Positions 49,331 through 56,235 of a stretch of DNA of 64,000 bases are shown in pieces. The notes beneath the pieces are model-generated. The model saw only the letters and a list, made by a program, of their open reading frames with translations, made no database searches and was not told the origin of the DNA. Position 1 is the first letter of the stretch; each line of letters starts with the position of its first letter. Source of the stretch: Bin75 sp965223955 (GTDB lineage: Bacteria > Nitrospirota > Nitrospiria > Nitrospirales > UBA8639); contig OZ245029.1 of the NCBI GenBank assembly GCA_965223955.1, positions 1,922,001-1,986,000 on the forward strand. The letters run 5' to 3'. Made by a program: the position numbers and the translations under genes.

Positions 49331-50347
49331 ATGCCTTCTTCTCATAAAGAAAACGAGAGCCAACTCGAAGAGGATGAAGTTTCTGCTTCTATCGAGGCTG
49401 AATTCTTAGTCGAGCCCGAGGAAACGGAAGATCTTTCCGGCGGCGCGGGATCTGCCGGCGACGAGACCCGGCCGGAACAGTCCGAGACCACGGATCTTGT
49501 TCCCACCACGATCTTGAGCCGTTACCTGGTTGAGGTCCGTCGCTACCCTTTTCTGTCCAAGGAAGAAGAATTAGCGCTTTTTCACGAATATCGGTTGACG
49601 GGCAGTCGAGATGCAGCCGTCAAGCTGATCCTGGCCAACCTGCGCGTGTCGGTCGCCATCGCCAGGGAATACGCGCATACCGGCGCCGACCAGATGGACC
49701 TCATCCAGGAAGGGAACGTCGGCCTGATGCAGGCCATGAAAAAATTCGACGTGTCCCGCAACGTCCGCTTCTACGCGTATGCCGCCTGGTGGGTCAGGGC
49801 CTATATCCTCCGGTACCTGTTACAGTCGCATCGACTCGTGAAGATCGGCACGACCCAGGAACAGCGAAAACTCTTCTATAACTTAAAAAAAGAAAAAGCC
49901 AAACTTGAACGAGAGGGGTTCGTGCCGGATGCCAAACTCCTGGCAGATCGTCTCCAGGTTCGAGAACGGGACGTGCTGGAAATGGATCAACGGTTGGGGA
50001 GCTGGGAACTCTCCCTCGACCAACCCATCGGCCAAGACAAGGACGACGGGACGTTTCTCGACTTGCTCCCCTCCCCCACGCCCCGAATCGACGAGGCCGT
50101 GGCTCAAAAGGAACTGAAGCTGTTATTCCGGAAAAAGCTCGGGGAGTTTTCAAAGACCATCGAGGAGCGAGACGAGGATATCCTGCGGAACCGGCTTCTG
50201 TCGGAAACGCCACTGACGCTTGAGGAAATCGGCCGGAAGTATTCGATTACCAAGGAACGGTCGAGACAGTTGGAAGCCAGAATCATTAAGCGATTACGCG
50301 ACTTTATGAAAGCCGAATTGAAGGATTTCGATGCCTTACGAGGGTAA
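49331..50347 (+). CDS. rpoH: RpoH-like (heat-shock) sigma factor
   Basis: 338 residues. An acidic N-terminal extension of ~55 residues precedes region 1.2 (SRYLVEVRRYPFLSKEEELA). Region 2 has MDLIQEGNVGLMQAMKKFDV and FYAYAAWWVRAYILRYLLQS; directly after it QRKLFYNLKKEKAKL matches the RpoH box that distinguishes sigma-32. Region 4: LTLEEIGRKYSITKERSRQL. It lies upstream of groES-groEL on the same strand, which supports a heat-shock role. RpoS-like alternatives lack the RpoH box. Confidence 0.85.
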   Translation: MPSSHKENESQLEEDEVSASIEAEFLVEPEETEDLSGGAGSAGDETRPEQSETTDLVPTTILSRYLVEVRRYPFLSKEEELALFHEYRLTGSRDAAVKLILANLRVSVAIAREYAHTGADQMDLIQEGNVGLMQAMKKFDVSRNVRFYAYAAWWVRAYILRYLLQSHRLVKIGTTQEQRKLFYNLKKEKAKLEREGFVPDAKLLADRLQVRERDVLEMDQRLGSWELSLDQPIGQDKDDGTFLDLLPSPTPRIDEAVAQKELKLLFRKKLGEFSKTIEERDEDILRNRLLSETPLTLEEIGRKYSITKERSRQLEARIIKRLRDFMKAELKDFDALRG

Positions 50348-50398
50348 TCCCGCCGAAATGCCCTGATCCCCTCCCACACATTTTTTCACTTTCAGACC

Positions 50399-50427
50399 TT
50401 GACTTTCGTCAAACAGGCCTTACCTGT
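50399..50427 (+). promoter_or_regulatory. probable promoter region of groES-groEL with AACAGG/CCTGTT repeat
   Basis: CCTTGACTTTC resembles a sigma-32 -35 element (CTTGAA) and is followed by the inverted repeat AACAGG-CCTTA-CCTGTT. No CIRCE element (TTAGCACTC/GAGTGCTAA) is present, so HrcA control is unlikely; sigma-32 type control from the adjacent gene is inferred. Confidence 0.35.
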
Positions 50428-50536
50428 TGATCTAAGCATTGCATGAGATTCTCGAATCCTCGGGATTTCCAAATGCGATCATATATTTACCACACATCGA
50501 GAACCGAGACTTTTAACCAAAGGAGGAAGTTGTCAC

Positions 50537-50851
50537 ATGGCCACACAAACAAAGGAAAAAGAAACAACCACGGGAACGGCGGCCAAAGGTTTTTTGCCCC
50601 TCGGCGACCGTATCTTTGTGACGTATACGGAAGAACTCGAACGCACGGCCGGCGGCATTTACGTGCCTGACTCCGCCAGGGAAAAACCCCAACGGGGAAA
50701 AGTTGAAGGTGTCGGAAAAGACGTCAGCATCCTGAAAGTCGGCGACCAGGTTCTGTTCGACAAGTATTCAGGAACCAGAATCACGATTGAAAACGATGAT
50801 TGCCTGATTCTGAAGGAAGAAGACATCCTGGGCGTCTTCATCGATTCCTAA
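50537..50851 (+). CDS. groES: co-chaperonin GroES
   Basis: 104 residues. FLPLGDRIFVTYTEELERTA begins the Cpn10 fold; the mobile loop is TAGGIYVPDSAREKPQRGKV. Strong AAAGGAGGAAG site before the ATG. It caps GroEL, whose gene follows after 68 bases. A slightly extended polar N-terminus (residues 1-15) is seen. Confidence 0.96.
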   Translation: MATQTKEKETTTGTAAKGFLPLGDRIFVTYTEELERTAGGIYVPDSAREKPQRGKVEGVGKDVSILKVGDQVLFDKYSGTRITIENDDCLILKEEDILGVFIDS

Positions 50852-50919
50852 CGATTTGGCCCATACCACAGAACAAAAACTCAAGAATTACTTTAATTTG
50901 ATGGAGGAAGATTAAGATT

Positions 50920-52560
50920 ATGGCAAAGCAGCTACTGTATAGTGATCAAGCCAGGAGCGCGATTCTCCAAGGCGTGAACCAATTGGCCAATGCCGTGAAA
51001 GCCACGTTGGGTCCAAAGGGCCGGAACGCCATTTTGGATAAGAAATTCGGCGCACCCACGATTACCAAAGACGGCGTGACCGTCGCAAAAGAAATCGATC
51101 TGAAAGACCCCTATCAAAACATGGGGGCCCAATTGGTCAAGGAAGTGGCCAGCAAAACCAGTGACGTGGCCGGTGACGGCACCACGACCGCCACGGTGTT
51201 GGCACAAGCCATTTTCCGCGAAGGGGTGAAACACCTCAGCGCCGGCGCGAACCCCATGGAATTGAAGCGTGGGATCGACAAGGCGGTTGAAGTGGCCACC
51301 ACGGAGTTGCAAAGCCTCAGCAAGCCCTGTCAGGACAAGAAAGAGATCGGGCAAATCGGCTCCATTTCCGCCAACAACGACTCCACCATCGGCGACCTGA
51401 TTGCCGAGGCCATGGACAAGGTCGGCAAAGACGGCGTCATTACCGTTGAAGAAGCCAAGTCCATGACCACCTCACTGGACGTGGTCGAAGGCATGCAATT
51501 CGACCGCGGGTACATCTCCCCCTACTTCGTCACCAACGCCGAACGCATGGAAGCGACGCTCGAAGATGCGTTCCTGCTCATCCACGAAAAGAAAATCAGC
51601 TCCATGAAAGACCTGCTCCCGATCCTGGAGCAAGTAGCCAAAATGGGGAAACCGTTCGTCATCGTGGCCGAGGACGTCGAGGGTGAAGCCCTGGCGACCC
51701 TGGTGGTGAACAAACTGCGCGGCACCTTGAACATCGCGGCGGTCAAAGCCCCAGGGTTCGGGGATCGCCGGAAAGCCATGCTGGAAGACATTGCCATTCT
51801 GACCGGCGGCCAGGTGATTTCCGAGGAAGTGGGCGTGAAACTGGAGAACGTGAAACTCACGGACCTCGGTCGCGCCAAGCGAGTGACCATCGACAAAGAT
51901 AACACCACGGTGGTGGAAGGCGCCGGCGATCCCAAAAAGATCGAAGCCCGGGTCAAGCAAATCAAAGCGCAACTCGAAGACACCACGTCGGAGTACGACG
52001 GTGAAAAGCTGCAAGAGCGGTTGGCGAAAATCGTGGGCGGTGTGGCGGTCATCAACGTCGGGGCCGCGACGGAAACCGAAATGAAAGAAAAGAAAGCCCG
52101 CGTCGAAGACGCATTGCACGCGACGAAAGCGGCCGTGGAAGAAGGGATTGTCCCCGGCGGCGGCGTGGCGCTGCTTCGGGTCGTTCCCGCTTTGGACAAA
52201 ATGCAATTGGAAGGCGATCAACAATTCGGCGTCAACATTGTCCGGCGGGCATGCGAAGAGCCAATCCGGCTGATCGCGGAGAACGCCGGCGTCGAAGGCT
52301 CGATCGTCGTCGACAAAGTCCGTCATTCCCAGGGAAGCCACGGGTACAACGCGGCCACGGACGAATACGTCGACCTGGTCGAGGCCGGCGTCATCGACCC
52401 GACCAAAGTCACGCGATGCGCCTTACAAAATGCATCGAGTGTCGCGGGGTTGATGCTGACCACCGAGGTCACCGTGACCGATCTGCCCGAGGACAAGAAA
52501 GAACCAGCGGGCATGGGCGGCCATGACCACGGCATGGGCGGTATGGGCGGCATGATGTAA
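50920..52560 (+). CDS. groEL: chaperonin GroEL
   Basis: 546 residues, full length. ATP-binding motifs VAGDGTTTATVLAQAI and IVPGGGVALLRV; the signature AAVEEGIVPGGG; and the usual Gly-Met tail (GGHDHGMGGMGGMM). Encoded with groES and closed by a strong terminator. The start has GGAGGAAG upstream. Confidence 0.98.
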   Translation: MAKQLLYSDQARSAILQGVNQLANAVKATLGPKGRNAILDKKFGAPTITKDGVTVAKEIDLKDPYQNMGAQLVKEVASKTSDVAGDGTTTATVLAQAIFREGVKHLSAGANPMELKRGIDKAVEVATTELQSLSKPCQDKKEIGQIGSISANNDSTIGDLIAEAMDKVGKDGVITVEEAKSMTTSLDVVEGMQFDRGYISPYFVTNAERMEATLEDAFLLIHEKKISSMKDLLPILEQVAKMGKPFVIVAEDVEGEALATLVVNKLRGTLNIAAVKAPGFGDRRKAMLEDIAILTGGQVISEEVGVKLENVKLTDLGRAKRVTIDKDNTTVVEGAGDPKKIEARVKQIKAQLEDTTSEYDGEKLQERLAKIVGGVAVINVGAATETEMKEKKARVEDALHATKAAVEEGIVPGGGVALLRVVPALDKMQLEGDQQFGVNIVRRACEEPIRLIAENAGVEGSIVVDKVRHSQGSHGYNAATDEYVDLVEAGVIDPTKVTRCALQNASSVAGLMLTTEVTVTDLPEDKKEPAGMGGHDHGMGGMGGMM

Positions 52561-52592
52561 GCAACCCGAAGCACTACTGCTTCGTATTTCTT

Positions 52593-52631
52593 GAAGGCCC
52601 GTGGGACTATTCCCTCGGGCCTTCGTTTTTT
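52593..52631 (+). terminator. intrinsic terminator of groES-groEL
   Basis: GAAGGCCCG (52593-52601) and CGGGCCTTC (52616-52624) pair perfectly, followed by GTTTTTT. It is 33 bases after the groEL stop. Confidence 0.9.
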
Positions 52632-52744
52632 GGGGTATCTCACTCAGAGGTCATAAGATCGTTGGCCACGTGGACTAGAAATCGGGTCCCTTCAAGTAAG
52701 TCCGAATTTCACAGAAACCGCGGCCTAGTTTTTGGGGAAGGGCT

Positions 52745-53689
52745 ATGACGACCCGCGACCAACATTATGTTTGGCAATACTACCTTAAAGGATGGTGCCA
52801 CAAAGACAGCCGGGTCTGTTGTTTACGGAGCAGGAACGAAAAACCGTTTTGGACTATCCCGAAGAACATAATGGTTGAGAAAGATTTCTATCGGTTGATT
52901 CCGTTTTCCAAAGAGGACATGGATTTTTTCGACTATTGGCTAAACAAGGTGTGTCCACCGGAAATGAAAGCCAATAATCGATCAACTTTTTCCAAGTTTG
53001 TCATGGTTGCTAACGGCAATAAAAGCATTTGGGGAATGAATAACGCCACCGCTTTGGAAAAGGAACACGCCCTTAAGTTAGCCATAGAGCTTGAGGAAAT
53101 CCTCCATGGAGATATAGAAAAAAGGGCAGTGCCGTTGGTGAATCAACTACGTCAAGAACGCCTCGATTTCCTTTGTGACGATGAATCAACCATAAGCTTT
53201 TTCCAATTCCTGGCGCATCAACATTTCAGAACAAAACGAGTTCGGGAAAACACAAGACAGGTTCTGGCTTCTTTGAGACCAGGATTAAACCTTAGTCAAC
53301 TTCGTCACGTGTTCTGTTACTGCTTTGCAGACAATTTCGGCGGAAGTCTGTTTGTTGATCGGAATAGGTTGCAGATTATATTTCTAAGGAATCAGAACAG
53401 TGGGTTTATTACAGGAGACCAGCCCGTAGTAAACTTAGCAGCTAACGATAATATGAAACATGACGACGTGGTTATGTATCATCCTTTGTCTCCACGACTT
53501 GCGGTATTGGTGGGCTTCACGAAATTCCAGCATCGATCTGTCGAAATCTCGATGGAGATTGTGAAGCAACTAAATGAGACCATGGCTTTTTTCTCAAGTC
53601 AGTTCTTGGTGGCAGATTCAGAAACACTTCTAATGGAGTGGGTAAAAAAACCGCAGAGACAACCAGATGTGCTGTCGTTGATTACCTAG
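52745..53689 (+). CDS. DUF4238 domain protein
   Basis: 314 residues. The N-terminal RDQHYVWQYYLKGWCHKDSR is the typical DUF4238 opening (HYVPxxYLRxF), and GFITGDQPVVNLAANDN is the conserved later motif. The family is widespread in accessory regions; its activity is unknown. The gene is clearly AT-richer than groEL, which suggests horizontal acquisition. It stands alone between groEL and the toxin-antitoxin cluster. Confidence 0.8.
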   Translation: MTTRDQHYVWQYYLKGWCHKDSRVCCLRSRNEKPFWTIPKNIMVEKDFYRLIPFSKEDMDFFDYWLNKVCPPEMKANNRSTFSKFVMVANGNKSIWGMNNATALEKEHALKLAIELEEILHGDIEKRAVPLVNQLRQERLDFLCDDESTISFFQFLAHQHFRTKRVRENTRQVLASLRPGLNLSQLRHVFCYCFADNFGGSLFVDRNRLQIIFLRNQNSGFITGDQPVVNLAANDNMKHDDVVMYHPLSPRLAVLVGFTKFQHRSVEISMEIVKQLNETMAFFSSQFLVADSETLLMEWVKKPQRQPDVLSLIT

Positions 53690-54040
53690 CGCAACGGAGC
53701 CGTCGAGGTCATTTGGGAGCGTGGCAATTAGACGGAACGCTGAAAGGGAGCGTTGAGGGGTAACTGCATTATAGGCAGGTCAACAACCCACGCGAGAAGC
53801 TGTTCGAATTCGGGCGCTACGGTGAGCTTCCTGCCAATTGATGCCTAGAGTCAATTTAAAGCAGTGGGTTCCTGCCTGCTAAGCGCCCATTAAACATCCA
53901 TTCATCGAGTATTTATTCGTAAACTGAACAAGAGGCTGTCTCTGTTGGGGCACGACTCCTACGCTCGAACAGAGACAGCGCGGGTACGGAGATAAAGCAA
54001 AGACACTGGATCCCCGATCAGGTCGGGCATGACCGGAGGC
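53690..54040. other. gap without genes, one hairpin repeat
   Basis: No ORF with coding character is present. At 54000-54031 CACTGGATCCCCGATCAGGT followed by CGGGCATGACC is a copy of the CCCGA/TCGGG repeat, adjacent to the HigA-like stop codon. The rest has no structure that I can name. Confidence 0.5.
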
Positions 54041-54376
54041 TTAAGCCTCGACCAGAATCCTGCCCAGTCGCTTGGAGCGCGGTTCTCGAATGACGATTTG
54101 CACGTCACGCCCAAGTGCCAGCAACAGACGGAGCAGACGCTCCACGGAATACTCTCGAAAATTTCCCCGAAGTAGGCGCGACACATCGGGCTGAGACAGG
54201 CCAAGCAACTTCGCCGCCTCGACTTGTTTGAGACCACGCTGGCGGATGATCTCATCAATGCGGGAGACGAGTTTCGCCTTGAGCAAGTGCTCCTCCGCAT
54301 CCGGGCGCCCCAGATCCGCAAACACGTTTCCGCTACCACGTTCGATCTTGATTTTGTCTACCGTAAGTCCATACAT
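54041..54376 (-). CDS. orphan HigA/XRE-family antitoxin
   Basis: 111 residues. The helix-turn-helix is GLKQVEAAKLLGLSQPDVSR, followed by LLRGNFREYSVERLLRLLLA and the typical RDVQIVIREP end. This group normally follows a RelE/HigB-like toxin gene upstream. Here the upstream 109 bases hold no such gene (the next ORF is vapC at 54486), so the toxin has been lost or the protein serves as a regulator. Confidence 0.75.
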   Translation of the reverse strand: MYGLTVDKIKIERGSGNVFADLGRPDAEEHLLKAKLVSRIDEIIRQRGLKQVEAAKLLGLSQPDVSRLLRGNFREYSVERLLRLLLALGRDVQIVIREPRSKRLGRILVEA

Positions 54377-54485
54377 GAGGCTGCCACTCCCCGATTACAA
54401 ATAGCCTGTCCTCGACGTTCTTAATCAGGGATCGGGGACAATAAAAAGAGAAAAGCAGTGCCTTCTTGGTGCTCAGGATAGAGAG

Positions 54486-54905
54486 TCACCGTGTCTCCCA
54501 CGGATTGACCACGTCCACCTCCAGACCCTCGAAGTCCACGGCATTCCTTGTTACGACAGCAAAGTCATGGGCCTTGGCGGTCCCGGCGATAAGCGCGTCG
54601 GCCAAATGCAACACACGGCCCAACCGACGGGCTTGCGCCCTCAGCATCGCTGCCTGCTGTGCTTCCGGACGACCTACCGGCACAATCCGGTTGTCATATT
54701 TGGATACGAAACCTGACAATACCGTACTAAGACTGTCGCGACGATGCCCAGGCGGGAGCAAATTCAGCCCAAAGTCCATCTCATGCAACACAATAGTCGA
54801 AAGCCACAGATCGGGTTTCTCGATCAAGAACATGATTACGCGTTGTTCGGGGACGGCTTTAACAAGTTCCGAGACGACGTTAGTGTCCAGCAGGAAGCCT
54901 CTCAT
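54486..54905 (-). CDS. vapC: VapC-type PIN-domain toxin
   Basis: 139 residues. PIN-domain acidic residues: MRGFLLDTNVVSELVK (Asp7), VLHEMDFGLN (Glu), LHLADALIAGTA (Asp) and VTRNAVDFEGLEV (final Asp). This is the FitB-like subclass. It overlaps the antitoxin gene by four bases and is in the order antitoxin-toxin. Confidence 0.9.
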   Translation of the reverse strand: MRGFLLDTNVVSELVKAVPEQRVIMFLIEKPDLWLSTIVLHEMDFGLNLLPPGHRRDSLSTVLSGFVSKYDNRIVPVGRPEAQQAAMLRAQARRLGRVLHLADALIAGTAKAHDFAVVTRNAVDFEGLEVDVVNPWETR

Positions 54906-55186
54906 CCATCTTCCCGTGTGCTGAACGGAATTTCCCGTTCAGGTTCGCGGCGGCTCGGAAGTTCAAGCTCTATCCCACGCGGCATGTTCTCGACCAGCCA
55001 CTGCCCCAACGGCTTGCGCGTCGTCGTTTTCGCATCCCACGCGGCTGCGGGCACCACGACGAATGACCGACGGGTGCCGATACGCTGCGGTCCTTCCTCT
55101 TCGGCAAGACGCAGGATTTCGGACAGTCGCGCTTTGGCTTCGGCAACCGTCCAAGGCCGGTTGGGCTTGGTATGTTTGGTGGTCAT
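54902..55186 (-). CDS. Phd/YefM-type antitoxin
   Basis: 94 residues. WTVAEAKARLSEILRLAEEE then PQRIGTRRSFVVVPAAAWDA is a Phd/YefM DNA-binding fold; the C-terminal half (GQWLVENMPRGIELELPSRR) would bind the toxin. A 21-bp palindrome lies upstream at 55212-55232, a likely self-operator. Confidence 0.88.
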   Translation of the reverse strand: MTTKHTKPNRPWTVAEAKARLSEILRLAEEEGPQRIGTRRSFVVVPAAAWDAKTTTRKPLGQWLVENMPRGIELELPSRREPEREIPFSTREDG

Positions 55187-55211
55187 ATGTCCTCCTACCA
55201 GTTCCTAATAG

Positions 55212-55232
55212 TCCAATATAGACCATATTGGA
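55212..55232. promoter_or_regulatory. palindromic operator of the Phd/VapC pair
   Basis: TCCAATAT-AGACC-ATATTGGA: eight-base perfect arms 25 bases before the antitoxin start. Confidence 0.6.
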
Positions 55233-55413
55233 AGCTGAATCAAGAAGTCTCAGCCCGGCCCGGTTCTGGTACGACTATAGAGCAGATTCCTCGCTGTGCT
55301 AGGAATGACCATATTGGTGTATCGCTCAGACTACCCGAGGGAAGAAGGCGCCAGTGAAACAGAGAGGGAAAACAAGTATGGGAGGACTTTGGGACCGTCA
55401 AGCGATAGATACC

Positions 55414-56193
55414 TTATATCGGCGGCAGATCTGACAACAATATTTGGGGGAGAACCTTATCAGGGCTATGGGCTTTCTCTGCCGCCCGTCTAATCATCCT
55501 CTTGATCGCCTGTTTTAAAAAAATACTCTCCTGACTTGTAAAATCTTTGTCAACTCCATCCGCCTTTCTCGCATCTCGCCCACCCTTTATGGAGGAAAGC
55601 TTGCTAACTTCATTAAGCACCGGCACTTCGATTTGATATTTTTGGGCAGCTTTATCGAGCCATCCTTTTTTCTTTTGTCCCGTTGAATACCCGCCAAGAA
55701 CGGTTAGACAGAAATACGCCATGCTCGCCAAGGGCTCCTTGCGTTGACAATAACCCATATAGCGCTGATACATCGTCTGAACATCTGGTTCGCCGAAATC
55801 AACTCCCGAAGGAGGTGCAGGATAACTGCGAACCATTTTGGATACAGCAATGGACACAGTTGGGACTCCAGATCTAATGGTTACGGCAACATCCTTTATG
55901 CCTGGTGTTGGATTCCGATCTTTTATTTCTGCCTTATCGAATTGCAACCGAAAGGAATTTGGGCCATGTGTAAGGCATACATCGAACACCCAATTATCGA
56001 TATAGTCTCTAATTGCATTTCGCGCATCCTCTTCGGTTGCGTAATGGTCCTTCAATTCAAAACGGGCCTGGTTGTCCTTAACTTCAAGCCGAAAAGCGGG
56101 TTCATCACAAACAAGCGGCTTCGCTTCTCTGTAGTCAACGGAGTTTCCGTGCTCAACACGGTAAATCAACGCGACCACATGAGGATTATTCAT
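55414..56193 (-). CDS. hypothetical protein next to an R-M gene
   Basis: 259 residues from the ATG at 56193. No membrane segment or signal peptide. The first ~110 residues are beta-rich with acidic patches (RFELKDHYATEEDARNAIRD), the last ~130 helical (MYQRYMGYCQRKEPLASMAY, WLDKAAQKYQIEVPVLNEVS). I recognise no family. It lies 42 bases downstream of the MmeI-like gene on the same strand and its base composition is lower in GC, so it may be part of the same acquired unit. Confidence 0.6.
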   Translation of the reverse strand: MNNPHVVALIYRVEHGNSVDYREAKPLVCDEPAFRLEVKDNQARFELKDHYATEEDARNAIRDYIDNWVFDVCLTHGPNSFRLQFDKAEIKDRNPTPGIKDVAVTIRSGVPTVSIAVSKMVRSYPAPPSGVDFGEPDVQTMYQRYMGYCQRKEPLASMAYFCLTVLGGYSTGQKKKGWLDKAAQKYQIEVPVLNEVSKLSSIKGGRDARKADGVDKDFTSQESIFLKQAIKRMIRRAAEKAHSPDKVLPQILLSDLPPI

Positions 56194-56235
56194 CGTCAAT
56201 TCCTGATCTGCCCTTGGTAATGCAACGTACGACTG

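Noticed and set aside
50348..50536. CIRCE element before groES
   Set aside because: I looked for TTAGCACTC/GAGTGCTAA and found none.
51472..52341. 289-codon minus-strand ORF inside groEL
   Set aside because: Antisense of a conserved chaperonin gene; no independent support.
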